Shown here: piece by piece, positions 1-5,049 of the stretch
How positions within the stretch are numbered: position 1 is the stretch's first letter
How the letters are laid out: each line of letters opens with the position of its first letter
DNA from: F1-60-MAGs149 sp032119475
Lineage (GTDB): Bacteria; Actinomycetota; Thermoleophilia; Gaiellales; F1-60-MAGs149
NCBI GenBank assembly: GCA_032119475.1
Contig: JAUMCA010000128.1
Coordinates: forward strand, 1 to 7,296
DNA length: 7,296 bases
Direction: 5' to 3'
Translations under genes and position numbers: made by a program
Notes under the pieces: generated by a model
The model's database searches: none
What the model was told of the DNA's origin: nothing
The model's input: the letters and a program-made list of their open reading frames with translations, nothing else

Positions 1-1458
1 CAGGTTGAAGTCGAGCTGCACCGTGCCGCACTGCCACGAGCGGCCGAGCGAGTCGGTCAGGTGGATGTCGATCTTCGGGCCGTAGAACGCGCCGTCGCCC
101 TCGTTGACGCGGTACTCGATGCCGCGCGCCTGCAGGACGGCGTGGAGCGCCTCCTCGGCCTTGTCCCAGATGCCGTCGTCCCCCACCCGCACCTCGGGCC
201 GGGTCGAGAGCTCGATGCGGAAGTCCATCGCGAACAGCTCGTAGAGGTCGAGCGCGAAGCCGAGCACGCCCTGGACCTCGTCCTCGATCTGGTCGACGGT
301 CACGAACAGGTGCGCGTCGTCCTGCGTGATGTGCCGGACGCGCATGAGGCCGTGCAGCGTCCCGGACGGCTCGTGCCGGTGGACGAGGCCGACCTCGTTC
401 ATGCGCAGCGGCAGCTCGCGGTACGAGCGGCGGTCGCTCTTGAAGATGAGGCAGTGCGCGGGGCAGTTCATCGGCTTCATGCCGAACGCGCGCTCCTCGA
501 TCTCGAGGAGGTACATGTTGTCGCGGAACTTGTCCCAGTGGCCGGAGGTCTTCCAGAGGTCCGACGCGTAGAGGATCGGCGTCTTCACCTCCTGGTAGCC
601 GCGGTCGCGGTTCTCGATGCGCCACATGTCGACGAGCGTGTTCCACAGCGTCATGCCCTTCGGGTGCCAGAAGGGCGCGCCGGGCGAGGCGTCGTTGAAC
701 GAGAACAGGTCGAGCTCGCGGCCGAGGCGGCGGTGGTCGCGCTTCAGCGCCTCCTCGATGTTCCGGAGGTGCTGGTCGAGGTCCTCCTGCGAGAAGAACG
801 CCGTGCCGTAGATGCGCGTGAGCATCGGCCGCGTGGAGTCGCCGCGCCAGTACGCGCCGGCCATGTGGGTCAGCGTGAACGCCTTGATCGGGCCGGTGTC
901 CTGGAGATGCGGGCCGCGGCAGAGGTCCGTGAAGTCGTCCTGGGTGTACGTGGTCAGCGGCTCGTCGACCGGGAGGTCGTCGATCAGCTCGATCTTGAAC
1001 GGCTCGACCTCCTCCACGAAGCGCTGGCGCAGCGCGTCGCGGTCGGCCGTCGCGCGCTCGAAGGGGTGCTTCTGCTTGAGGATCCGGCGCATCTCGTCCT
1101 CGATGCGCCCGAGGTCCGCCTCGCCGACGGTCTCCGGGAACTCGAAGTCGTAGTAGAAGCCGTTGTCGATCGCCGGGCCGATCGAGATCTTCACGCCGGG
1201 GAACACGTGCCGCGCGGCCTCCGCGAGGACGTGGGCGGTCGAGTGGCGCAGCACCGGCAGCGCCTCCGGATCCCCCACGCGCAGGATCTTCACCGTCGCG
1301 CCGTCGTGCAGCGGCAGACGCAGGTCGCGGAGCTCGCCGTCGACCTCCACCGCGGCCGCCGCCTTGGCCAGCCGCTCCCCGATCGCACGGGCGCAGTCGA
1401 GCCCCGTCGCGCCGTCGGGCAGCTCGAGCGCGGTGCCGTCGGGAAGCTGGACCTTCAT
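1..1458 (-). CDS. thrS: Threonine--tRNA ligase (ThrRS), 3' end beyond the window
   Basis: Charges tRNA(Thr) with threonine in the cytoplasm and hydrolyses mischarged Ser-tRNA(Thr). The first 486 residues are present. Residues 1-61 are a TGS domain (starts MKVQLPDGT). The editing domain has the HSTAH motif (H72, H76) and DLCRGPH (C180, H184). The class II catalytic core has MNCPAH (C332), motif 2 RHEPSG with R361, and QDDAH (H383). C332 and H383 correspond to the E. coli zinc ligands C334 and H385. The GAFYGPKID and WQCGTVQLDF blocks lie at the edge. The third zinc ligand, motif 3 and the C-terminal anticodon-binding domain (roughly 100-150 residues) fall outside. ATG at 1458 gives the correct N-terminus. 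No Shine-Dalgarno sequence precedes it, and a TAGCCT hexamer ends 7 nt upstream. It follows the kinase gene after a 159-nt gap that holds a REPIN-like element, so it probably has its own promoter. Identification is secure. Confidence 0.97.
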   Translation of the reverse strand, partial: MKVQLPDGTALELPDGATGLDCARAIGERLAKAAAAVEVDGELRDLRLPLHDGATVKILRVGDPEALPVLRHSTAHVLAEAARHVFPGVKISIGPAIDNGFYYDFEFPETVGEADLGRIEDEMRRILKQKHPFERATADRDALRQRFVEEVEPFKIELIDDLPVDEPLTTYTQDDFTDLCRGPHLQDTGPIKAFTLTHMAGAYWRGDSTRPMLTRIYGTAFFSQEDLDQHLRNIEEALKRDHRRLGRELDLFSFNDASPGAPFWHPKGMTLWNTLVDMWRIENRDRGYQEVKTPILYASDLWKTSGHWDKFRDNMYLLEIEERAFGMKPMNCPAHCLIFKSDRRSYRELPLRMNEVGLVHRHEPSGTLHGLMRVRHITQDDAHLFVTVDQIEDEVQGVLGFALDLYELFAMDFRIELSTRPEVRVGDDGIWDKAEEALHAVLQARGIEYRVNEGDGAFYGPKIDIHLTDSLGRSWQCGTVQLDFNL

Positions 1459-1465
1459 GCGGCGG

Positions 1466-1471
1466 AGGCTA
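1466..1471 (-). promoter_or_regulatory. Candidate -10 element of a leaderless thrS transcript
   Basis: TAGCCT on the minus strand fits the actinobacterial TANNNT -10 pattern and ends 7 nt before the thrS ATG. Transcription would then start at or next to the start codon, which fits the lack of a ribosome binding site. No convincing -35 is visible: GCGGTC lies 17 nt upstream, which is not TTGACN. One hexamer match alone is weak evidence. Confidence 0.35.
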
Positions 1472-1506
1472 TCAATGCGGGGTGATCGGACCGCGCAACG
1501 GTGGAT

Positions 1507-1606
1507 GGTGGCACGAAGGGGTCAGACGGATTCGTGCCACGGGCGACGCAGGCCAATGCCTTACGCAGGCGCGTGGCACGAATCCGTCTGACCCCTTCGT
1601 GCCACC
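1507..1606. repeat. REPIN-like element: perfect 35-bp inverted repeat, each arm itself a hairpin
   Basis: The left arm (1507-1541) and right arm (1572-1606) are exact reverse complements over 35 bp, separated by 30 bp. Each arm is also nearly palindromic: GTGGCACGAA and TTCGTGCCAC enclose a 13-nt loop beginning GGGGTCAGAC, so the 10-mer occurs four times. The element can fold as one long hairpin or as two smaller ones. Two REP units in inverted orientation are the hallmark of REPINs, non-autonomous repeats mobilised by REP-associated tyrosine transposases (RAYT). The GGGGTCAGAC core resembles repeats I recall being common in many bacterial genomes. It fills most of the gap between the kinase stop and thrS and could also stabilise or end the kinase mRNA, although no T-run follows on either side. 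The repeat is certain. The REPIN label is inference. Confidence 0.85.
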
Positions 1607-1617
1607 CGCGCCGCGGA

Positions 1618-2538
1618 TCAGGCCAGGTCGAACGACGTCATCGCGTGGAAGAGGCCCATGCGCTCCTCTACCTCCTCGCGCGTCAGGCGCTGGACGCGCT
1701 CCGTGCCGAACTCCTCGACGTTGAAGGAGGCGACGATCGAGCCGTACGCCACGGCGCGGCGCAGGTGCGAGAGGTCGGGCTCGGTCTGGCCCGTGGCGGC
1801 GAGGTAGCCGACGAAGCCGCCCGCGAACGAGTCGCCGGCGCCCGTCGGGTCGAAGACCTCCTCGAGCGGGTAGCCGGGCACGCCGAAGAAACGGCCGTCC
1901 GCGAACAGCGCGGCGCCGTACTCCCCGCGCTTGATCACCACGATGCGGGGGCCGAGGGCGGAGATCGCGCGAGCCGCGCGGGTCAGCGTCGCCTCGCCGG
2001 TCAGCTGGCGCGCCTCGCCGTCGTTGAGGATCACCGCGTCGACCTCGCCGATGGCGGCGACGAGGCTGTCCTTCGCGATGTCGATCCACAGGTTCATCGA
2101 GTCGAGCGCGACGAGCCCCGCGTTCGACTGCGCGCGGACCGAGCGCTGCAGGTCCGGCTGGATGTTGCCGAGGAACAGCACCGGCGCCTGCGCCTGCTCG
2201 GGCGTCAGCCGCGGGTCGAAGTGCTCGAACACGCCGAGGCGCGTGTCGAGCGTCTCCGCGACGTTGAGGTCGTAGCCGTAGCGCCCCTCCCACGCGAACG
2301 TGGCGCCCCCGGCGACGACCTGGATGCCCGACGTGTCGACGCCGCGCTCGGCGAGCACCGGCGCGCCGTCGAAGTCATCGCCCACCACCCCCACCACGCC
2401 GACCTCGGTGAACAGGCGCGCGGCGAGGGAGAAGTGGACGACCGACCCGCCGAGCGCGCGTTCGCGCTTGCCGAACGGCGTCTCGAGCGAGTCGTAGGCG
2501 ATGGATCCGACGGCGATGAGGCTGTTCACACCGGGCAC
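1618..2538 (-). CDS. PfkB-family carbohydrate/nucleoside kinase
   Basis: A 306-residue ATP-dependent kinase of the ribokinase/PfkB fold. Visible family marks are the N-terminal strand LIAVGSIAYDS (6-17), the glycine pair GGSVVHFS (30-37) typical of the substrate site, the NDGE form of the NxxE motif (172-175), VIKRGEYGA (201-209), and the C-terminal signature DPTGAGDSFAGG (230-241) with D236 as probable catalytic base and GAGD as anion hole. Length is normal. The substrate cannot be read from sequence: ribokinase, adenosine/nucleoside kinase and sugar kinase are all possible. The GTG start at 2538 has TAGGGG about 13 nt upstream. A second GTG at 2529 would give MNSLIAVG and is a fair alternative. 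It lies 16 nt after the Crp-like gene, so the two are probably cotranscribed. Confidence 0.9.
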   Translation of the reverse strand: MPGVNSLIAVGSIAYDSLETPFGKRERALGGSVVHFSLAARLFTEVGVVGVVGDDFDGAPVLAERGVDTSGIQVVAGGATFAWEGRYGYDLNVAETLDTRLGVFEHFDPRLTPEQAQAPVLFLGNIQPDLQRSVRAQSNAGLVALDSMNLWIDIAKDSLVAAIGEVDAVILNDGEARQLTGEATLTRAARAISALGPRIVVIKRGEYGAALFADGRFFGVPGYPLEEVFDPTGAGDSFAGGFVGYLAATGQTEPDLSHLRRAVAYGSIVASFNVEEFGTERVQRLTREEVEERMGLFHAMTSFDLA

Positions 2539-2554
2539 GGTAGCGATCGGACCC

Positions 2555-3289
2555 CTACTGGAGCCCCATCTCCGCGCGGGCCGTGCGGCCGGGCATGCAG
2601 TGCGCGCCCTCGTGGACCGCGACGAGCTCGTCCCAGTGCGTCACCCAGATCGTGCGGCGCTCGACGGACGCGATGTCCTCGTTGCGGAGCCACCCGGCGA
2701 CCTTGGTCAGCGTCTCGCGGGTCGTGCCGGTCATCTCCGCGAGCGTGCCGTGCGTCAGGCGCACGTCGAGGCGGACGCCGTCCGGGGTGACCTTCCCGAA
2801 GTGATCGGCGAGCTCGATGATGACCCCCGCCAGGCGCGCGGGGACGGACTGGAACTGCAGCGCGGACAGGCGGCTCTCCGCAGCGCGCAGGCGCACCGCG
2901 TTCGACATCGCGATGTTGCGGGCGATGACCGGATCGACGCTCGCGAGCGCCTCGAGATCGCTGGTCGACGCGCGCAGGACCTCGCAGTCGACGAGCGCCT
3001 CGACCTGCTCGGTCGGGTACTCCTCGAGCCACGGCAGCCGGCCGAACACGCTGCCGGCGTCGAGCAGGCCGCTGGTCAGGCAGCGGCCGTCGTGGTTGAC
3101 GCGGACGGCGCGGGCGACGCCGGACACGACCACGTAGGTGCGCGGCTCGTCGTCGGCGACGCCGGAGATGACCTCGCCGCGCTCGTGGCTGCGCAGGCAG
3201 AAGGCGCTCGCCGCGCGGGCGAGACGGTCCTGGGTGAGGCCGGCGAAGATCGGGGTGTCAGCGGCGGCGGCGAGCAGGTGCGGGTTCAT
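2555..3289 (-). CDS. Crp/Fnr-family transcriptional regulator
   Basis: A 244-residue one-component DNA-binding regulator. Residues 12-115 form the cyclic-nucleotide-binding-like beta-roll (TPIFAGLTQDRLARAA, then RGEVISGVADDEPRTYVVVSG). A dimerisation helix follows (about 117-145). A winged helix-turn-helix spans about 178-216, with THGTLAEMTGTTRETLTKV matching the recognition helix of Crp (SRETVGR in E. coli). Where Crp has the cAMP-contacting Arg-Ser pair, this protein has PTEQVEAL (92-99), so classical cAMP binding is doubtful. The four cysteines (31, 70, 102, 231) are not spaced like an Fnr cluster. ATG at 3289 is chosen because GGAGGA lies 5 nt upstream. An in-frame ATG at 3337 lacks this and lies inside the upstream control region. 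The promoter region contains a phased hexamer array and an inverted repeat. The PfkB-type kinase follows closely and may be a target or partner. Confidence 0.92.
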   Translation of the reverse strand: MNPHLLAAAADTPIFAGLTQDRLARAASAFCLRSHERGEVISGVADDEPRTYVVVSGVARAVRVNHDGRCLTSGLLDAGSVFGRLPWLEEYPTEQVEALVDCEVLRASTSDLEALASVDPVIARNIAMSNAVRLRAAESRLSALQFQSVPARLAGVIIELADHFGKVTPDGVRLDVRLTHGTLAEMTGTTRETLTKVAGWLRNEDIASVERRTIWVTHWDELVAVHEGAHCMPGRTARAEMGLQ

Positions 3290-3294
3290 GCGGT

Positions 3295-3300
3295 TCCTCC
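3295..3300 (-). promoter_or_regulatory. Ribosome binding site of the Crp-like gene
   Basis: GGAGGA on the minus strand, 5 nt before the ATG at 3289. This near-perfect Shine-Dalgarno sequence fixes the start and rejects the longer frame starting at 3337. Confidence 0.8.
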
Positions 3301-3311
3301 GGTGATCCGGA

Positions 3312-3330
3312 TTCCGACGGTGCGTCGGAA
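3312..3330. promoter_or_regulatory. Inverted repeat (8-3-8) before the Crp-like gene: operator or 5'UTR hairpin
   Basis: TTCCGACG and CGTCGGAA are exact inverted arms around GTG. The palindrome lies 11 bp upstream of the ribosome binding site and 22 bp upstream of the start codon. Its two-fold symmetry suits a dimeric repressor, possibly the gene's own product, though it does not resemble the Crp consensus TGTGA-N6-TCACA. In the transcript it would also form a compact hairpin. No T-run follows, so it is not an intrinsic terminator. Confidence 0.5.
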
Positions 3331-3365
3331 CCCACAACGATCATCGGAGGCCGGTGTTCACCTGC

Positions 3366-3435
3366 CGTGGCCATTCCGTGGCGCTTGCGTTGCGGCGCGT
3401 TGACGCCGCGTTGACGGACGTTGAGCCCGCGTTAA
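3366..3435 (+). repeat. Seven helically phased CGTTGA-like hexamers upstream of the Crp-like gene
   Basis: On the plus strand, related hexamers begin at 3366 (CGTGGC), 3377 (CGTGGC), 3388 (CGTTGC), 3398 (CGTTGA), 3409 (CGTTGA), 3419 (CGTTGA) and 3430 (CGTTAA). The steps are 11, 11, 10, 11, 10, 11 bp, close to one turn of B-DNA each, so all units face the same side of the helix. The array lies 77-146 bp upstream of the regulator's start codon and its last unit covers the grxD stop. Direct repeats at about 11 bp are the usual site form for PhoB/OmpR-family response regulators, but no regulator can be named from this sequence. The units are read directly. The regulatory role is inference. Confidence 0.6.
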
Positions 3436-3758
3436 GTCGGCTGCAGGATCGCGTCGAGCTCGCCCTTGGCGTGGAGCTCCTCGACGATGTCGCAGCCGCC
3501 GATCAGCTCCGCGTTGACGAACAGCTGCGGCGTCGTCGGCCAGCCGCTGTAGGCGGCGAGCTGCTGCTTGATGCGCGGGTCGGGCAGGATGTCGACGGCG
3601 ACGAACTCGACGCCGCTGTCGACCAGCCGCTCGGCGACGCGCGCGGAGAACCCGCAGCGCGGCTCCTCGGGCGAGCCCTTCATGAAGAGGGCGACGCGGT
3701 TGCCCGTGACGATCGCCTCGATCTCCTTGCGGATGTCCTCATCGCTCATGACGCTCAT
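3432..3758 (-). CDS. grxD: Monothiol (CGFS) glutaredoxin, Grx4 family
   Basis: A 108-residue monothiol glutaredoxin that binds a bridging [2Fe-2S] cluster, as a homodimer or with BolA, and acts in cytoplasmic Fe-S carriage or iron sensing. The CGFS motif is at 35-38 after KGSPEEPR, followed by the cis-proline loop WPTTPQLF (73-80, P77) and GGCD (87-90), which contacts glutathione in this family. The canonical loop is WPTIPQ, so T76 for Ile is a small deviation. Length matches the single-domain class. ATG at 3758 is preferred over the in-frame ATG at 3749 because GGGGGA lies 6 nt upstream. It overlaps the stop of bolA as TGATG, so translation is probably coupled. Most well-studied actinobacteria use mycothiol rather than glutathione, which makes this pair worth noting. 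Confidence 0.95.
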   Translation of the reverse strand: MSVMSDEDIRKEIEAIVTGNRVALFMKGSPEEPRCGFSARVAERLVDSGVEFVAVDILPDPRIKQQLAAYSGWPTTPQLFVNAELIGGCDIVEELHAKGELDAILQPT

Positions 3759-3997
3759 CAGGATTCCCCCGGAATGGCTGTGGTGATGGAGAGGGCGTGG
3801 ATCTCGCCCGAGTCCAGCTGCGCCTGCACGGCGGCGTAGATCATCTTGTGCTGCTCGATCAGGCTCTTGCCCGCGAACTGCTCCGCCTGGACGTGCACGG
3901 CGAGGTGATCCCCACCGGCGCCCATGAAATCCGTCACCGAGGCGCTGCTGCCGGGCAGGTGCGACTCGATGAGGTCCTTGACGACGGCGAGGTCCAC
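3758..3997 (-). CDS. BolA/IbaG-family protein
   Basis: A 79-residue protein of the BolA class II KH-like fold. Family marks are the helix VVKDLIESHLPG (5-16), then GGDHLAVHV (28-36), then FAGKSLIEQHKMIYAAV (41-57). H50 in EQHKMIY is the invariant histidine that ligates the shared [2Fe-2S] cluster in BolA-Grx4 complexes. Length fits the short IbaG/BolA2-like class. GTG at 3997 is the only start giving the expected N-terminus. It has no Shine-Dalgarno sequence, but TACCCT ends 6 nt upstream, so it may be leaderless. Its first 64 nt overlap the end of the secreted protein gene in another frame, and its stop overlaps the grxD start by one base. The pairing with grxD supports a Fe-S or iron-homeostasis role. 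Confidence 0.92.
   Translation of the reverse strand: MDLAVVKDLIESHLPGSSASVTDFMGAGGDHLAVHVQAEQFAGKSLIEQHKMIYAAVQAQLDSGEIHALSITTAIPGES
3765..3770 (-). promoter_or_regulatory. Ribosome binding site of grxD
   Basis: GGGGGA on the minus strand, 6 nt before the ATG at 3758 and inside the last codons of bolA. It decides between the two nearby in-frame ATGs at 3758 and 3749. Confidence 0.6.
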
Positions 3998-5049
3998 GGC
4001 CGTAGGGTAGCGCAGGCCCGCGGCAGTACCGCGACCGCCGGCGGGGTGATGACACGGCCCACGCGCGGCCGCACCCAGGGGCTCGCCGCCGGCAGGAACG
4101 GCGCGGATCCGACGTCGTCCGTGCCCGGCGCGTAGACGAGGCGCCAGCGTGCCGCCGCCCATGCCCCGCGCGTGGCGCAGCCGCCGCGCAACGTGCCGTC
4201 GGCTCCGCTCAGCGGGCGCTCGTCGACGCGGCAGACGGCCGTGCCGCGGCGCTCGCCCGGCAGGATCCCCTCCCAGGCCAGCCGCAGCCCCGGCACCCCC
4301 ACCCCGCTGCCCGGCGCGATCGCGAGGTCGCGGATCAGCGGCCGGCCGCTGCCGTCGACGCCGTCCGGGCGCGCGGCCAGCCTCAACACCACCCGCGGCC
4401 GCACGCCGACGACGCCGAGCAGGACCCGCACGGGCTCCGTGTCGTCCGTGCGCTGGAGCTCGAGCCAGGCGACGCTGTTCACGGCCGGGGCGATCGCGCC
4501 GTCGGCGGCTCCGTCGCCGGCGACCGACAGGTCGGCCCGCACCTCCGGCACGCCCGCCACGGTGGGCACGAGGACGACCGCGGCCGAGGCGCCCGCGGGC
4601 ACCGCGCCGCGCACGGCGACCGTGGCTCCGGCGACCACGGTCCAGCGCGCGAGCCGGACCGCGGCGCCGGGCGCGGGCCCGATGCGGAGCGGGCCGGACG
4701 CGGGCGCGGCCGTGATCGGCCCGACGTCGCCGGAGATCGCCTCGGCGGTGCCGTCGGCCGTCTCGACAAGTACGCGGACGCGCAGACGGGCGCCGAGGTC
4801 CTCGCGGCCGATCCGATAGGTGGCGTCGTGCACATCGGGGATGGCGGCGAAGCCGGTCCCCGCGTCGCGCTCCCAGGTCCACATGGCATCGGCCGGGTCG
4901 GCCTCGACGAGCGACAGCGGCGTGGCGCTGAGCGTGCGGCCGACGATCGGCTCGCCGGCGATCTCCGGCGGTGCGGCGATCTCGGGCGTCGCGGCGGCCG
5001 GCGCGGCCAGGGCCAGCAGGGCCAGGCACGTGGCGAGCGGGGTCCTCAT
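3934..5049 (-). CDS. Secreted Ig-like domain protein, function unknown
   Basis: 371 residues. MRTPLATCLALLALAAPAAA is a Sec-type signal peptide, probably cut after A20. C8 precedes the hydrophobic core, so this is not a lipoprotein signal. Residues about 24-112 match the actinobacterial Ig-like A-x-G repeat domain: GEPIVGRTLSATP, then MWTWERD, then ATYRIGREDLGARLRVRVLVET. The rest (about 118-330) is Ala/Val/Gly-rich and strand-rich, probably a second beta-sandwich I cannot name. C273 and C291 could form a disulfide. There is no membrane segment or sorting signal after the leader. ATG at 5049 overlaps the upstream sigma-like gene as ATGA, so translation is coupled. The last 21 residues or so lie in the overlap with bolA and are Ser/Pro/Arg-rich, so they may be dispensable or the gene may really end earlier. 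No enzyme motif seen. Confidence 0.8.
   Translation of the reverse strand: MRTPLATCLALLALAAPAAATPEIAAPPEIAGEPIVGRTLSATPLSLVEADPADAMWTWERDAGTGFAAIPDVHDATYRIGREDLGARLRVRVLVETADGTAEAISGDVGPITAAPASGPLRIGPAPGAAVRLARWTVVAGATVAVRGAVPAGASAAVVLVPTVAGVPEVRADLSVAGDGAADGAIAPAVNSVAWLELQRTDDTEPVRVLLGVVGVRPRVVLRLAARPDGVDGSGRPLIRDLAIAPGSGVGVPGLRLAWEGILPGERRGTAVCRVDERPLSGADGTLRGGCATRGAWAAARWRLVYAPGTDDVGSAPFLPAASPWVRPRVGRVITPPAVAVLPRACATLRPWTSPSSRTSSSRTCPAAAPR
4004..4009 (-). promoter_or_regulatory. Candidate -10 element of a leaderless bolA-grxD transcript
   Basis: TACCCT on the minus strand fits TANNNT and ends 6 nt before the bolA GTG, inside the 3' end of the secreted protein gene. GCGGTA sits 17 nt upstream, similar to the GCGGTC found at the same distance in front of thrS, but neither is a standard -35. 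If active, bolA-grxD can be expressed separately from the envelope genes. Confidence 0.35.

Noticed and set aside
61..1485. A 474-codon open frame on the plus strand
   Set aside because: It is antisense to thrS, whose motifs are unmistakable. Its V/E/R/L-rich product is the usual shadow of GC-rich codons.
1507..1606. Intrinsic transcription terminator for the kinase gene
   Set aside because: There is no T-run after the stem on either strand and the nested, symmetric arms fit a REP-type repeat better. A secondary role at the mRNA end stays possible.
1472..2293. A 273-codon minus-strand frame covering the kinase and the inverted repeat
   Set aside because: It is out of frame with the kinase, Arg-rich, and its tail is just translated repeat DNA.
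1501..2790. A 429-codon plus-strand frame starting in the REPIN-like element
   Set aside because: It runs antisense across the kinase and into the Crp-like gene, has a low-complexity Arg/Ala/Val product and no domain.
3290..3337. Longer start of the Crp-like gene at 3337
   Set aside because: The extra 16 residues cover the palindrome and the ribosome binding site, and the family's N-terminal region begins after the ATG at 3289.
3356..3362. GTTCACC, identical to a Streptomyces PHO-box unit
   Set aside because: There is a single copy with no second GTTCACC-like unit 11 bp away, so chance is likely. It does sit about one helical turn from the CGTTGA array.
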